Part shown: positions 50,069 to 60,951 of the stretch, piece after piece | How positions within the stretch are numbered: position 1 is the stretch's first letter | Layout of the letters: every line of letters begins with the position of its first letter | Assembly: GCA_022647565.1 (NCBI GenBank) | Contig: JALCLA010000003.1 | Coordinates: 248,001 to 312,000 of the forward strand | Direction of reading: 5' to 3' | DNA: 64,000 bases | Source: Chiayiivirga sp. | GTDB lineage: Bacteria > Pseudomonadota > Gammaproteobacteria > Xanthomonadales > Xanthomonadaceae | Notes under the pieces: model-generated | Seen by the model: the letters and a program-made list of their open reading frames with translations, nothing else | The model's database searches: none | What the model was told of the DNA's origin: nothing | Translations under genes and position numbers: made by a program

Positions 50069-51496
50069 TCACTCGCCGACCGGCAAGCGCCGCACCGTAC
50101 CCGCATCCAGATCGATGCGCAGCAGTTCGTGCGCGCTGGTGTTGGCCACGAACAGGACACCAGGCGCGGCAGCAAGCGCCGATGGTTCGTGCAGACGGTA
50201 GTCGACCTCGAAGCGGCGCAAGTCACCGCCGCCCAGGCGCAGCATCTTGATCGAATGGTTGTAGGTATCGGCAATCCACAACAGCGGTGAACGCGGATCG
50301 AGCGCCAGCGCGAGCGGATACTGCAGGCGCGCCGCGCTGCGCGTGCCGTCCTGGTCGCCGAATTCGAAGGAGCTGTGTCCGACCAGGGTCTGCACCCCGC
50401 CGTTCGCCAGATGCAGCCCACGGATCGCCGAGGCCGCCGAATCCGCCACGTACAGGGTCTGCTGCACCTGGGCCAGTGCCGCCGGCTGTGCGAACGAAGC
50501 CCCATTGCCGATGCCATCGTTCAGGCTCATCCGACCCGAGCCAGCTACCGGCCGCAGCATTCGTTTGCCGAGGTCGAACTCCCAGATCTGCTGCCAACCG
50601 GCCATCGCCAGATAGAGGCGGTCAAGGGCGCCGGTCACGTCCCAGGGCGCATTGAGCGGCATGTCGCCGGCATTGCCGCTCATCGGGCCGCCCGGCAGGC
50701 CGGGCTTGCCGTTGCCGGCCAGCGTGTCGACGTCGCCATCGAGCAGGCGAACGCGACGCAAAGCATGGTTGCCAGTATCGGCGACGTAGAGGAAATCCTT
50801 CAGCACGACCAGGCCACGCGGCGACCGAAAGCTGCACTGACCGCTGCTGCCATCGAGGAAATCGGCATTGCCCGAGCCGAACTGGCGCAGGATGCGACCG
50901 GCGTGATTGAGCTCCAGGATACGGTTGTGGCCGGTATCGGCGAGGTAGAGATGGTTCTGGGTCGCCGCCAGCCCGCTCGGGAAACTCAGCGGCAAGCGCG
51001 ACTCGGGCCTGAGCACCGGCTGCATCACGTCGAACACGCGCTCGTGCCGCGCCGCTGCGTCATCCAGCAACTGGGTGACGAGACCATCGAGCGCTTCGCG
51101 GTTCATGTCGCCGCTGGCGACCTCAACCAGATGCCCGGCGGTGTCGAGCACGACGACCGAAGGCCAGGCCCGCACGCCGAAGTGTTGCCAGGCCTCGAAG
51201 GCCGGATCATTCGCCACCGGGAAGCGTACGAAGCCACGATTGATCGCCTTCTGCACCACGCGGACATCGCGCTCGGCGTCGAACTTGGGCGTGTGGATGC
51301 CCAGGACGCTCACGCCATCCGCGTGCTTTCCCTGCAGGGCGCGAAGATCATCGAGCAGATTGAGGCTGTAGGCGGAGCCTGCGTGCCAGAATGCCAGCAG
51401 CACCACGCGACCGCGCAACGCCGGCAGGCTGATGGCGGGCGCGTTGATCCATTCGAGCTTGCCGGACAACTCCGGCGCCAGCGGCAAGGCACTCAT
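50069..51496 (-). CDS. Thioredoxin-fold plus NHL-repeat propeller protein (NHLRC2-like)
   Basis: A 475-residue soluble protein. Residues about 15-150 form a thioredoxin-like domain (RGRVVLLAFWHAGSAYSLNLLDDL, GVRAWPSVVVLDTAG) in which the usual CxxC is replaced by WHAGSAYS, so no dithiol redox activity is expected. Residues 170-470 are NHL repeats forming a propeller (FPSGLAATQNHLYLADTGHNRILEL; FRSPRGLVVLKDFLYVADTGNHALRRV). The arrangement is that of human NHLRC2 and bacterial relatives; the biochemical role is not known. ATG at 51496 is used. Confidence 0.88.
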   Translation of the reverse strand: MSALPLAPELSGKLEWINAPAISLPALRGRVVLLAFWHAGSAYSLNLLDDLRALQGKHADGVSVLGIHTPKFDAERDVRVVQKAINRGFVRFPVANDPAFEAWQHFGVRAWPSVVVLDTAGHLVEVASGDMNREALDGLVTQLLDDAAARHERVFDVMQPVLRPESRLPLSFPSGLAATQNHLYLADTGHNRILELNHAGRILRQFGSGNADFLDGSSGQCSFRSPRGLVVLKDFLYVADTGNHALRRVRLLDGDVDTLAGNGKPGLPGGPMSGNAGDMPLNAPWDVTGALDRLYLAMAGWQQIWEFDLGKRMLRPVAGSGRMSLNDGIGNGASFAQPAALAQVQQTLYVADSAASAIRGLHLANGGVQTLVGHSSFEFGDQDGTRSAARLQYPLALALDPRSPLLWIADTYNHSIKMLRLGGGDLRRFEVDYRLHEPSALAAAPGVLFVANTSAHELLRIDLDAGTVRRLPVGE

Positions 51497-51527
51497 GCGT
51501 CCCTGATCGAGCGGGTACCTGTCCGCA

Positions 51528-51989
51528 TTATGCCGTGCTCGCGCGCGCGAGCAATGCCGCCATGCAGCCATCGAGCAGATCGAAGACCTGCGAAAAATCG
51601 GCTGCATCGCCGTAGTAAGGGTCGGGCACTTCCGTTCCCGCGGGCGCACCGGCCCAGGGCAGCAGCAGCGCCAGCTCCGCGCGTGCGTCACTCGGCCGTA
51701 GCGCCTCCAGGCGCCGAAGATTGCCGCGATCCGCCGCCAGGATCAGGTCGAACCGGCGGAAATCCCCCGCATCCACCTGCCGCGCGCGCAGATCATCGAT
51801 CGAGGCGCCGCGCGCACGCGCGACCGCCCGCGCACGCGGATCGGGGGCCTGGCCAACGTGATAGGCCTCGGTGCCGGCCGAATCGAAGACCAGGTCGAGT
51901 TGCGCATCCAGGGCGCGCCGACGCGCGATGCCTTCGGCCAGCGGCGAGCGGCAGATATTGCCCATGCAGACGAACAGCAGGCGCTTCAA
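51528..51989 (-). CDS. Low-molecular-weight protein-tyrosine phosphatase
   Basis: A 153-residue phosphatase with P-loop [10 protein letters not shown] (nucleophile Cys8, Arg14) and the general-acid motif DPYYG near the end. In polysaccharide systems such enzymes reverse tyrosine kinases; here it is coupled to kdsB by a 4-bp overlap, next to LPS genes. Its substrate cannot be told from sequence. Confidence 0.93.
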   Translation of the reverse strand: MKRLLFVCMGNICRSPLAEGIARRRALDAQLDLVFDSAGTEAYHVGQAPDPRARAVARARGASIDDLRARQVDAGDFRRFDLILAADRGNLRRLEALRPSDARAELALLLPWAGAPAGTEVPDPYYGDAADFSQVFDLLDGCMAALLARASTA

Positions 51990-52768
51990 CGCGACTTCCG
52001 CCCGCGCGACTCGAACCAGGCCGCCACGCGGCGCAGGTCCTCTTCGGTGTCGACACCCGCCGGCACCGGTTCCGGCGTGAGCGCAACGGCGATCTTCCAG
52101 CCTGCTTCCAGCACGCGCAGCTGTTCCAACGATTCGAGCTGCTCCAGCGCGCCGGACGGCATGGCAGCGAATCGGCGCAACTCGGCCACGCGGTAGGCGT
52201 ACATGCCGATATGGCGCAACCAGGTTCCTGATGGCAGCGTGACCCGGTCGTGCGCGAACGCATCCCGGTGCCAGGGAATGGGCGCACGGCTGAAGTACAG
52301 CGCGTTGCCGTTGGCGTCGCGCACCAGCTTGACGCAGTTCGGATCGAACAATTCGTGCGTGCCGGCGATCGACGTGGCGAGCGTGGCGAGTTCCGTACCG
52401 GCTGCGGCCAGCGTCTCCGCTACCGCACGCACTGCCGCGGCCGGCGCGAGCGGCTCATCGCCCTGCAGGTTCACCACGATGCGTGTATCGGGCCAGCCTT
52501 TCAAGGCTGCACACTCCGCAAGGCGATCCGTGCCCGAGGTGTGTGCCGCGGAAGTCATGCAGACGGCCACGTCCAGCGGCGCGAGAGCCTCCGCGATGCG
52601 CGCATCGTCCGTGGCCACCACCACTTCGCTGGCTCCGGCCTCGCGTGCGCGCCTCACCACATGCACGATCATCGGCTCGCCCGCGATGAGCCGCAGCGGC
52701 TTGCCGGGCAAGCGCGTGGATGCGTGGCGCGCCGGGATGGCGACGACGAAATCGAGGCTGGAACTCAT
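51986..52768 (-). CDS. kdsB: 3-deoxy-manno-octulosonate cytidylyltransferase
   Basis: A 260-residue enzyme activating Kdo with CTP for lipid A core synthesis. Nucleotide-binding start [20 protein letters not shown], then [12 protein letters not shown] and HIGMYAYRV are typical. Overlaps lpxK (upstream) and the phosphatase gene (downstream) by 4 bp each, so LPS genes are translated as a chain. Confidence 0.96.
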   Translation of the reverse strand: MSSSLDFVVAIPARHASTRLPGKPLRLIAGEPMIVHVVRRAREAGASEVVVATDDARIAEALAPLDVAVCMTSAAHTSGTDRLAECAALKGWPDTRIVVNLQGDEPLAPAAAVRAVAETLAAAGTELATLATSIAGTHELFDPNCVKLVRDANGNALYFSRAPIPWHRDAFAHDRVTLPSGTWLRHIGMYAYRVAELRRFAAMPSGALEQLESLEQLRVLEAGWKIAVALTPEPVPAGVDTEEDLRRVAAWFESRGRKSR

Positions 52769-53778
52769 CGGTAGTCTCGTGGCAAGGCGTGCAGCCGGGC
52801 ATCGATGTCGGCAAAGAACGACGCAGGCAGGATCGCATCGACCGGCACGACGCAGGCCTCAGGCAAGGCAAGTCGACGGCATTTCACCGCATCCTTCTCG
52901 GTCATCAGGATCGGAAGCCGCTCCTTGAACGCGAAATCACCGGCACGAAACGCATGATGGTCCGGGAAGGGATGGGGAACGACTTCGATCCCGTGCCCAC
53001 GCAGCGCCGCAAAGAATCGACTCGGGTCGCCGATGCCGGCCACGGCATGGACGCGCTGGCCTTCGAACCCCGAAAGCGGCTGCGCAGTCCCGCCGGCCAG
53101 TGGCACCACATGGCGCTGTTCGAGCCGCATCGCGACCTCGCCGTCGCCGGCCTCGCCACCGTTCACGACGCGGAAATCGCAGCTCTCGGCACGCGCCACG
53201 GCATCCCGCAGCGGCCCGGCCGGCAGCGGCGCACCGTTGCCGAAGCGACGCCGGCCGTCGATCACCAGCACCTCGAGGTCGCGCGCCAGGGCGTAGTGCT
53301 GCAAGCCGTCATCGGCGATCAACACGTCCACTTCGTGGCTGGCCTCGAGCAGGCGCGCGGCCTCCACGCGTCGGCGCGCAATCGCGACCGGGGCGCCGCT
53401 GCGCGCAGCGATCAGGCAGGGCTCGTCGCCGACGCGCGCGGGATCGCTGCCTGCCAGGACGCGTTCCGGCCCGGTGGCGCTGCCGCCGTAGCCACGCGAC
53501 ACGACGCCCGGCTTCCAGCCGCGCGAGCGCAAGGCCTCGATCAGGGCCAGGGTCAGGGGAGTCTTGCCGGCACCACCGATGGTGAGATTGCCGACCACCA
53601 GCGTGGGCAGGCTTACCCGCGGCATCGACGCGCGATTGGCCAGGAACCGGCGACGGCGGCGAGCGGCTTCCGCGGCGTAGAGCCGGGCCAAGCAGCGCAA
53701 CGGCCACTCGGGCTGCACTCCGCCGTACCAGCGCTGCTCCAGCCACGCGAGCACCGATTGGGCGGCTGCGGTCTTCAC
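52765..53778 (-). CDS. lpxK: Tetraacyldisaccharide 4'-kinase
   Basis: A 337-residue membrane-associated kinase that phosphorylates the 4' position of the lipid A precursor. The P-loop is [19 protein letters not shown] (near residues 55-72); [20 protein letters not shown] carries the conserved DDGxQ. Linked by 4-bp overlaps to msbA upstream and kdsB downstream. Confidence 0.95.
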   Translation of the reverse strand: MKTAAAQSVLAWLEQRWYGGVQPEWPLRCLARLYAAEAARRRRRFLANRASMPRVSLPTLVVGNLTIGGAGKTPLTLALIEALRSRGWKPGVVSRGYGGSATGPERVLAGSDPARVGDEPCLIAARSGAPVAIARRRVEAARLLEASHEVDVLIADDGLQHYALARDLEVLVIDGRRRFGNGAPLPAGPLRDAVARAESCDFRVVNGGEAGDGEVAMRLEQRHVVPLAGGTAQPLSGFEGQRVHAVAGIGDPSRFFAALRGHGIEVVPHPFPDHHAFRAGDFAFKERLPILMTEKDAVKCRRLALPEACVVPVDAILPASFFADIDARLHALPRDYR

Positions 53779-55553
53779 ACCGGCGTTGCTGCAACCGCCT
53801 CGTCACGGAACTGCAGCCGGTACAGGGCCGCGTACACCCCGCCGCGCGCCAGCAGCTCCGCATGCCGGCCGAGCTCCACCACCCGACCAGCTTCCATTAC
53901 CGCGATCTGGTCCGCATGCTCGACCGTCGACAACCGATGCGCGATGACCAGCGTGGTGCGGTCGTGCATCAGGCGATCGAGCGCATCCTGGATCAGGCGC
54001 TCGGACTCGGTATCGAGGGCACTGGTGGCTTCATCCAGGATCAGGATCGGCGCGTTCTTGAGGAGCGCGCGCGCAATCGCGATGCGCTGACGCTGCCCAC
54101 CCGACAACAGGGCGCCGCGTTCGCCCACCGGGCTGTGGATGCCTTGCGGCAGCTTGCGGATGAACTCCATCGCGTTCGCGGCTTCGGCCGCCGCCACGAT
54201 CCGTTCCTCGCTCGCGTCGCACAAGCCACCGTAGCCGATGTTCTCGGCGATGCTGCCGTTGAACAGCACCACCCGTTGGCTCACCAGCGCGATCTGTGCG
54301 CGCAGGTCGGCAAGGCGATAGTTCGCCAGCTCCACGCCATCGATGCGCACCGCACCCCCGGTGAGCTCGTAGAAGCGCGGCAGCAGGCTCACCAAACTGG
54401 TCTTGCCGCTGCCCGAGCGCCCCACCAGTGCGGTCACGCTGCCGGCGGCACAGCGCAGGGTGACGCCATCGAGCGCGGCGCCCTCGCGTCCGGGGTACTT
54501 CAAGCAAGCGGCATCGAACTCGATCTCGCCGCGACAGCGCACCACGGACACCGTACCCGTGTCGCGCTCGGCGGGCGTGTCGAGCACGCCGAACAACTCG
54601 TCGGCGGCGGCAACCCCGCGCTGCAAGGTAGCCTGCACCGTGGTCAGGCGCTTGAGCGAGGGCAGCATCACCAGCATGGCCGTGACCAGCGACATGAAAC
54701 TGCCGGGCGTCATCAGGCTCAGCAGGTCCGGGCGGGTCGCACGCCAGACGATGGCCGCGAGGGCGCAGGCCGCGACGATCTGGATGGTGGATGTGCTCAA
54801 GGCATTGGTGCTGGCGATCTTGAGGTTGAGCGTGAGTGCCTGCGTGGCCGCTTCCGAGAAGCGTCGCGCCTCGCGCCCCTGCGCGCCGTAGACGCGCACC
54901 TCGCGATTGCCTTCCACCGCTTCTTCCACGCAGCCGGTCACGTCGCCCATCGACCCCTGGATGCGACGGTTGATGCGCCTGTAGCGCTTGCCGACGAACT
55001 GCCAGACCACGCCGGTCAAGGGCACCATCACCAGCAGGTACAGGGTGAGGCTGGCGCTGTGCCAGAGCATCACGCTCAACATGGCCAGCACGGTGAGGCT
55101 GTCCAGCACCATCACCTTCACTGCCTCGGCGCTGGCCTGAGCCACCTGTTCGGCACCGTAAACCACGCGGGCGATCACGTTGCCCGAGGGTTCCTGGTCG
55201 AAATAGGCGGCAGGCAAGCGTTGGTAGTGCCCGAAAATCTGGTCGCGCAAGTCGCGCACGACGCTGCGACCGACCCGCGCCATGCCGTAATCGCCGAGGT
55301 AGGTGGCGATGCCGCGCAGCACGAAAAGGCCAATCAGCAAGGGCGGCATCCAGGCAATCGCCCGCGCATCATGCTGGTCGAACAGCTTGTCCAGCATCGG
55401 CTCGATCAGGTAGGTGAACAGTCCCGCCGCGGCCGCGTCGAACGCCATGCCGACGATGGCCAGCAGCGCGAACGCCCAATAGCGTCGTGCGTAACCGAGC
55501 AGGCGTCGATAGGTTTGCAGCGCTCCGGGGCGCGCGGCCGCCGGCTCGCTCAC
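53775..55553 (-). CDS. msbA: Lipid A/phospholipid flippase MsbA (ABC exporter)
   Basis: A 592-residue half-transporter, a homodimer in the inner membrane that flips core-lipid A. Six helices in residues 1-320; the ATPase domain has Walker A GRSGSGKTSL, signature LLSGGQRQR and Walker B ILILDEATSALD, with IAHRLSTVEHAD as H-loop. Fits with lpxK and kdsB in the same operon. 4-bp overlap with exbD upstream. Confidence 0.95.
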   Translation of the reverse strand: MSEPAAARPGALQTYRRLLGYARRYWAFALLAIVGMAFDAAAAGLFTYLIEPMLDKLFDQHDARAIAWMPPLLIGLFVLRGIATYLGDYGMARVGRSVVRDLRDQIFGHYQRLPAAYFDQEPSGNVIARVVYGAEQVAQASAEAVKVMVLDSLTVLAMLSVMLWHSASLTLYLLVMVPLTGVVWQFVGKRYRRINRRIQGSMGDVTGCVEEAVEGNREVRVYGAQGREARRFSEAATQALTLNLKIASTNALSTSTIQIVAACALAAIVWRATRPDLLSLMTPGSFMSLVTAMLVMLPSLKRLTTVQATLQRGVAAADELFGVLDTPAERDTGTVSVVRCRGEIEFDAACLKYPGREGAALDGVTLRCAAGSVTALVGRSGSGKTSLVSLLPRFYELTGGAVRIDGVELANYRLADLRAQIALVSQRVVLFNGSIAENIGYGGLCDASEERIVAAAEAANAMEFIRKLPQGIHSPVGERGALLSGGQRQRIAIARALLKNAPILILDEATSALDTESERLIQDALDRLMHDRTTLVIAHRLSTVEHADQIAVMEAGRVVELGRHAELLARGGVYAALYRLQFRDEAVAATPV

Positions 55554-55975
55554 GGCGCGCTCTCGGCCTGCACCGTGGCGATGGAGATCTGGGCAAAACC
55601 CACTTGTCCCAGCACATCCATTGCAGTAATCGCCGCCTGCATCGGCGCGCGCGCATCGGCACGCAAGGTCACGGGTCGCTGCGTGTCCGTGCCACCAACC
55701 TGCTGTATCACCTCGCGCAGCGCCGCCGCCCCTGGCTTCAGCACCTCATTGCCCCCGACGAAATAGCGCCCCTGCTGGTCGATCACCACCAGGAGCGGAT
55801 CCTTCAGGGTTTCGGCCGGCTTCACGCTGGCTTCCGGCAACTGTACCTTGAGCGCCGCGCGATCCTCGAACGTGGTGGTGAGCACGAAGAAGATGATCAG
55901 CGTCAGCACCACGTCGATCAGTGGCACGAGCGCGATCTCCGGCTCGTCGCTCATGCGGCGCGACGACAGTCTCAT
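55550..55975 (-). CDS. exbD: Biopolymer transport protein ExbD/TolR family
   Basis: A 141-residue protein with one N-terminal membrane helix (LVPLIDVVLTLIIFFVLTT) containing the conserved Asp that carries protons, and a periplasmic domain (LVVIDQQGRYFVGG ... VTLRADARAPMQAAITAMDVLGQVGF). With ExbB it makes a proton-driven motor powering outer-membrane processes; no TonB gene is in the window, so its partner is undetermined. ATG overlaps the exbB stop. Confidence 0.92.
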   Translation of the reverse strand: MRLSSRRMSDEPEIALVPLIDVVLTLIIFFVLTTTFEDRAALKVQLPEASVKPAETLKDPLLVVIDQQGRYFVGGNEVLKPGAAALREVIQQVGGTDTQRPVTLRADARAPMQAAITAMDVLGQVGFAQISIATVQAESAP

Positions 55976-56613
55976 CCGGCGCTCCGCTTGCGCGTGGCCG
56001 GATGATGCACGGCACCGGCGTCGAGCGTGTCGAGCAGCGCCATCGCCTGCTTCTCCATCTCCACCACGTATTCCCACACCCGGCCGCGGAAGTAGCGATG
56101 GAAGGCAAGCGCCGGGATCGCGACGATCATGCCCGCGGCGGTGCACACGAGGGCCTGGCCAATGCCGCCCGCCAGTTGCGCCACGTCGCCGATGCCGTTG
56201 TCGAGGATGGCCAGGAACATGTGGATCATGCCGATCACGGTGCCGAGCAGCCCCAGCAGCGGCGCAATGCCGACGATGGTGCCCAGGGTGTTGAGGAAGC
56301 GCTCGAGCTGGTGCACCACGTGCCGGCCCACGTCCTCGATCCGTTCCTTGATCACCTCGCGCGGCCGGTGCCGCACCTCCAGTGCCGCCGCCAGGATCTC
56401 GCCCAGGGGGGAATTCGCGCGCAAGGACTCCACGTGCTGCGGGTCGAGCTTGTGCTGTGCCGCCCATTCGCGCACTTCCTGTCCGAGGCCGGCGGGTATC
56501 ACCGCCTTCTTGCGCAGGGTCCAGAAACGTTCCAGCACGATGGCCAGGGTAATGGCCGAACAGGCCATGATCGGCCACATCACCCAACCACCCGCAATCA
56601 GCAATTCCAGCAC
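55972..56613 (-). CDS. exbB: MotA/TolQ/ExbB proton channel family protein
   Basis: A 213-residue inner-membrane protein with three helices: one near residues 10-30, two near 115-145 and 150-180 (TIVGIAPLLGLLGTVIGMIHMFLAI; QLAGGIGQALVCTAAGMIVAIPALAFHRYF). Together with ExbD it forms the motor complex. 66 bp separate it from comEC; that gap holds no obvious terminator and may carry its own promoter. Confidence 0.92.
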   Translation of the reverse strand: MLELLIAGGWVMWPIMACSAITLAIVLERFWTLRKKAVIPAGLGQEVREWAAQHKLDPQHVESLRANSPLGEILAAALEVRHRPREVIKERIEDVGRHVVHQLERFLNTLGTIVGIAPLLGLLGTVIGMIHMFLAILDNGIGDVAQLAGGIGQALVCTAAGMIVAIPALAFHRYFRGRVWEYVVEMEKQAMALLDTLDAGAVHHPATRKRSAG

Positions 56614-56679
56614 GCGCGTGCATCCTGTAGGGCGGCGCGGAGCCGCGACCGTTGCATCTTAGCAGTCGCCGCGCGCGCC

Positions 56680-59001
56680 CTACTCCTCCCGCCAGAACCG
56701 CGGCATCACCTTGCGCCAGGCGCTTGGAGGGTCGATCCGATCGTGTCCCAGGCGCAGTCGAATCGCGCCGCTCGTCGCGGTATCGGAGACTTCGATGTCT
56801 GCGTCCACGTAGCGCTGCACGATGTCGGGGCGCGGCAGGTCGAAGCGATTGCGATGGCCGACGCCGATCAGGGCCTGCTCGGGTCCCGCGGCGGCAAGGA
56901 ACGCGGCGCTGGAGGAGGTCCGGCTGCCGTGGTGCGGAACCACCAACACATCGGCGCGCAGGGCCGCACCCTGTTCGCGCACGAGGCGAGCTTCGATGGT
57001 GTCCGAGATGTCGCCCGGCAACAGCAGGCTCGAACCCGCCGCTTCCACCTTGAGCACGCAAGAGCTGTCGTTCTTGAGGTATGGGAAGTGCAGCGGTGGA
57101 TGCAGGAAGGTGAAGCGGACCCCATCCCATTCCCAGCCTTCTGCGGCCACACAAGCCTGCGCCGCGTGGCGCGCGGGATCGGACGCGAGGATCCGACCTG
57201 GTGCATAGGCACGCAGCACCGCATCGCTGCCGCCGGCATGGTCGTTGTCGCCATGGGATTCGACGTAGGCATCGAGGCGCGACACGCCCAGGGCGCGCAG
57301 CGCCGGCACCACGGCAGCATCCCCCATGTCCAGACCGCCGGTGTAAGCAGGTCCGGCGTCGTAGAGCAAGGCATGGTCGTGGGTCCGCACCAGCACCGAT
57401 AGCCCCTGCCCCACATCCAGCAACCAGACTTCCGCCACACCCGGCTGGAGACGCTCTTGCGCGGGCCACAACAAGGGCAGGAAGAGAACTGCGGCGAGCG
57501 GCTTGCCGGGCAGCCCGCGCGGCAGCAGCAACCAGAACGCGCCCAGCACAGCCAACGCGAAGGCCACGCCATCGGGAGCCGGAAGGTACGCCAGCGCGCC
57601 GCGCCAATGCGACATCGCCTCCATCCCCCACCACAAGCCCTGCATGACCCCACCGGAGGCAATGAAGAAGGGCGAACCGAGGGGTTCGAACAGCATCGAC
57701 AAGGCAGTTCCGATCAGCGCCAGCGGCACCACGATTCCGCTCACCCACGGCACTGCGACCAGGTTCGCCAGCGGACCGACAATCGAGGCCTGCCCGAAGA
57801 ACCACACGGTAAGCGGCAACAGGCTCAGGCTCATCACCCCTTGCGCGCCGACCAGATTGCGCAGCGACAACTGGCGCTCGTGTGGCAGGCACCAGAGCAA
57901 CCAGCCCACGCCGAGGAAGGACAACCAGAATCCCGCGCCCAGCACGCTCAGCGGGTCCACCAGCAAGACCGCAATCAGGCTCAGGGCCAGCGCTTGCCAC
58001 GCGTCGAACCGACGCCGCGACAGCACCGCAACCAAGGCGGTCGCCAGCATCAGCCAGGTCCGCACCGTGGGCAGTGCAAACCCGGCGAGCGCGGTGTAGC
58101 CGCCGGCGCAGGCCAATGCAGCCCATGCCGCGGCCTGCGGCAAGGGCAGGCGCAGTCCCCACCGAGGCCGAAGGCGGTAGAGCCATCGCATCAGCAGTGC
58201 ACCAAACCCGGCCACCAGGCCCACGTGAAAGCCCGAGATGGCGATCAGGTGTGCGATTCCGGTGGCGCGCAGTACTTCCCAGTCGCGCTCGTCCAGGGCA
58301 CGCGTGTCGCCCAGGGCTAGCGCCTGGACAAAACGCGCGCGTGGCGATGCCATGCTGCGAGCGATCACGTCGGACAGGCGCTGCCGCTCGGCATCGATGC
58401 CGCCACCACCTTGCAGCCGTCGGTTCTCACGGCTTTCACGCACGTAGCCGGTGGCCGCCAGGCGTCGTTCCAGCGCATGGCGCTCGAAGTCGAAGCCTCC
58501 CGGGTTCTGCACGCCTCGCGGTCGCTTCAGGCGCAACTGCAAGCGCCACCGGCTTCCGGCCGCTACCTCAGGCGCCGACCCGTACCAACTCAGGCGCAGC
58601 CGCTTCCCGACGAGGATCGCGGCCTCGCCTGCAGCGAGGTCCACCACGAAATCGAAGCGGAGCGAACGCTCCCCGGACTGCGGCAGGCCGCTGACGCGAC
58701 CCTGCACGACGACATCGACCCCTTCGAGTGCCGGGGGAATCCGTTGCTGCATGGCCCATCCACCGTGCAGGCAGGCCCATGCCAGCCCGAAGGCACAGGC
58801 AGCAAACCAACGCCAGCGTGGCAAAGCGATCCAGGCCAGCAGTCCGACTCCCGCCAGGCACCAGCTCAGGAGTGAGCGCGGAAGTTCCGGCAAGCAGAAC
58901 GCGAAGCCGACACCGCACATCAGCGCCAGGGCGACACCGATGCCCAGCGGCGGGCTGGCTGCCACCCACCGCAAAGCCCGGGCTTCGCGGCGAGCCTCCA
59001 C
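56680..59001 (-). CDS. comEC: DNA uptake channel protein ComEC/Rec2
   Basis: A 773-residue membrane protein for natural transformation: an N-terminal DUF4131 domain, a competence domain of about ten helices (residues 230-500, with HLIAISGFHVGLVAGFG), and a C-terminal metallo-beta-lactamase-fold domain (LLDVGQGLSVLVRTHDHALLYD, VESHGDNDHAGGSD, VLVVPHHGSRTS). All domains are present, so the cell may take up DNA. It follows lolD by 2 bp. Confidence 0.95.
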   Translation of the reverse strand: MEARREARALRWVAASPPLGIGVALALMCGVGFAFCLPELPRSLLSWCLAGVGLLAWIALPRWRWFAACAFGLAWACLHGGWAMQQRIPPALEGVDVVVQGRVSGLPQSGERSLRFDFVVDLAAGEAAILVGKRLRLSWYGSAPEVAAGSRWRLQLRLKRPRGVQNPGGFDFERHALERRLAATGYVRESRENRRLQGGGGIDAERQRLSDVIARSMASPRARFVQALALGDTRALDERDWEVLRATGIAHLIAISGFHVGLVAGFGALLMRWLYRLRPRWGLRLPLPQAAAWAALACAGGYTALAGFALPTVRTWLMLATALVAVLSRRRFDAWQALALSLIAVLLVDPLSVLGAGFWLSFLGVGWLLWCLPHERQLSLRNLVGAQGVMSLSLLPLTVWFFGQASIVGPLANLVAVPWVSGIVVPLALIGTALSMLFEPLGSPFFIASGGVMQGLWWGMEAMSHWRGALAYLPAPDGVAFALAVLGAFWLLLPRGLPGKPLAAVLFLPLLWPAQERLQPGVAEVWLLDVGQGLSVLVRTHDHALLYDAGPAYTGGLDMGDAAVVPALRALGVSRLDAYVESHGDNDHAGGSDAVLRAYAPGRILASDPARHAAQACVAAEGWEWDGVRFTFLHPPLHFPYLKNDSSCVLKVEAAGSSLLLPGDISDTIEARLVREQGAALRADVLVVPHHGSRTSSSAAFLAAAGPEQALIGVGHRNRFDLPRPDIVQRYVDADIEVSDTATSGAIRLRLGHDRIDPPSAWRKVMPRFWREE

Positions 59002-59003
59002 CC

Positions 59004-59714
59004 TTACACCTGTTCGGGCGCGAGGACGCGCAGCTTGCCGTTCGCCAGTTCCAGAGCGCGATCCATGGTCCGCGCCAGGCGTCGATCATGCGTCACCAGT
59101 ACGAAGCTGGTGCCGATCTCGCGATTGAGTTCCAGCATCAGTGCATACACCTGGGCCGCGGTCTTCTCGTCCAGGTTGCCGGTGGGTTCGTCCCCCAGCA
59201 CGCAGGCAGGGCGTGTTACCAAGGCGCGCGCCACCGCACAACGCTGGCGCTCACCGCCCGACAGCTCTCCCGGCTTGTGATGGGTGCGTTGCGCCAAGCC
59301 CACGCGGCCCAGCAACTCCGCGGCACGCGGCCGGGCATCCGCCACGCCGGCCCCACCGATCAGCAGCGGCATCATCACGTTCTCGAGCGCAGTGAATTCG
59401 GGCAGCAGGTGGTGGAACTGGTAAACGAAACCGAGCGCGCGGTTGCGCAAGCGCCCTCGGTCCGCATCCGACAGGGCACTCATCTTCTCGCCCTGCACGA
59501 AAACTTCCCCGGCGCTGACCGCGTCCAGCCCGCCTAGCAAGTGCAGCAAAGTACTCTTGCCCGCGCCCGATGCGCCGACGATGGCCACGGTCTCGCCGCG
59601 CGCCACTTCGAAATCGATGGCGTCGAATACCGGCGTGTTGAGCCCGCCTTCGACATAGGTCTTGCCCAGGCCACGGCAAGCAAGAACCGGGGACATGGCG
59701 GCGGATTCACTCAT
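59004..59714 (-). CDS. lolD: Lipoprotein-releasing ABC ATPase LolD
   Basis: A 236-residue ATPase of the LolCDE complex, which extracts lipoproteins from the inner membrane for delivery to LolA. Walker [17 protein letters not shown], signature [15 protein letters not shown], Walker [15 protein letters not shown] at 59714 overlaps the lolC/E stop by 8 bp; a later ATG (59696) is possible. Confidence 0.94.
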   Translation of the reverse strand: MSESAAMSPVLACRGLGKTYVEGGLNTPVFDAIDFEVARGETVAIVGASGAGKSTLLHLLGGLDAVSAGEVFVQGEKMSALSDADRGRLRNRALGFVYQFHHLLPEFTALENVMMPLLIGGAGVADARPRAAELLGRVGLAQRTHHKPGELSGGERQRCAVARALVTRPACVLGDEPTGNLDEKTAAQVYALMLELNREIGTSFVLVTHDRRLARTMDRALELANGKLRVLAPEQV

Positions 59715-60951
59715 AGCGCAAGGCCGTGGCGGGGTCGGTGCGTGCCGCACGCCAGGCCGGGTAGATCGTGGCCAGCATGCACATGCCGAACGCGACGATG
59801 GCGATCAACCCGATCTGGTCGACGCGCAACTCGGTCGGCACGCCGGTGATGTAGTAGACATCCGCCGGCATCAACTCGAAGCCCAGGGCCGATTCGAGCC
59901 CGGTCACGACCAGGTGCAGGTTCAGGGTCAACAGCACGCCGCCCACCAGGCCGAGCACGATGCCTGCGATGCCGATCAGCGTCCCCTGCACCATGAACAC
60001 GCCCATCACCGAGCGCGGCGTCAGTCCCAGGGTGCGCAGGATGGCGATGTCGGCCTGCTTGTCGGTGACGAGCATCACCAGCGACGACACCAGGTTGAAC
60101 GCCGCCACCGCCACGATCAGCGACAGGATCACGAACATCACCGTCTTTTCCATCTTGATGGCGCGGAAGAAGTTGGCATGGTCCCGGCTCCAGTCGCGCA
60201 CACGGTAGAACTCGCCCATCTCGTCGGCCAGGTCGCGCGCCACGTTCCAGGCATCGAACATGTCGCCGAGCTTGAGCCGAACGCCGCTGACGCCTTCACC
60301 CAGGCGCAGCAGCTTCTGCGCATCGGCGATATGGATCACGGCCAACTGCAGGTCGTACTCCTGCATTCCGGCCTCGAAGATCCCGACCACGGTGAATCGG
60401 CGCATCTGCGGCAGCACGCCGATCGGCGTGGTGCGGGCCTCGGGCACCATGACGGTCACCGCATCACCGACGTCCACTCCCAGCCACAGCGCCAGTTCCT
60501 TGCCCAGCACGATCCGGAAGGCGCCGGCTTCGAGGTCGGTGAGCACCCCCACCTTCATCTTTTCGCCGAGTTCCGAAACGCGCGGCTCGGCCTCGGGCAG
60601 GATGCCGCGCAGCAGCGCGCCCTGGGTGCGCGAGCCATTGAGCAGGGCTTCGCGTTCGACATAGGGCGCCGCGCCCAGCACGCGCGAGTCGGCCTCGGCG
60701 ATTTCCACGGCCCGCGGCCAATCCTTGAGGCTCGCCCCCGACCCGCTGATCGTGGCGTGCGACACCATGCCCAGGATGCGCTGGCGCAGTTCCTTCTCGA
60801 ATCCGTTCATCACCGAAATGGTGGTGATCAGTGCGACGACGCCCAGGGCAATGCCGAGCATCGATGCCAGCGAAATGAAGGAGATGAAACTGTTGCGGCG
60901 CTTGGCGCGGATGTAGCGCAGTCCGATCGCCAGTTCCAGCGGCCTAAACAT
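59707..60951 (-). CDS. lolC: Lipoprotein-releasing permease LolC/LolE
   Basis: A 414-residue permease with four membrane helices: one at the N-terminus ([32 protein letters not shown]) and three at the C-terminus ([23 protein letters not shown] and two after residue 310), with a periplasmic MacB-like domain between. Only one permease gene is present, so a LolF-like homodimer or a second gene elsewhere is likely; C and E cannot be told apart here. The C-terminal DPATALRYE end is typical. Confidence 0.93.
   Translation of the reverse strand: MFRPLELAIGLRYIRAKRRNSFISFISLASMLGIALGVVALITTISVMNGFEKELRQRILGMVSHATISGSGASLKDWPRAVEIAEADSRVLGAAPYVEREALLNGSRTQGALLRGILPEAEPRVSELGEKMKVGVLTDLEAGAFRIVLGKELALWLGVDVGDAVTVMVPEARTTPIGVLPQMRRFTVVGIFEAGMQEYDLQLAVIHIADAQKLLRLGEGVSGVRLKLGDMFDAWNVARDLADEMGEFYRVRDWSRDHANFFRAIKMEKTVMFVILSLIVAVAAFNLVSSLVMLVTDKQADIAILRTLGLTPRSVMGVFMVQGTLIGIAGIVLGLVGGVLLTLNLHLVVTGLESALGFELMPADVYYITGVPTELRVDQIGLIAIVAFGMCMLATIYPAWRAARTDPATALRYE

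Noticed and set aside
53862..55766. Long plus-strand frame (634 codons) opposite msbA
   Set aside because: It has a His/Gln/Arg-rich low-complexity composition and no start signal or domain; it is the reverse shadow of msbA.
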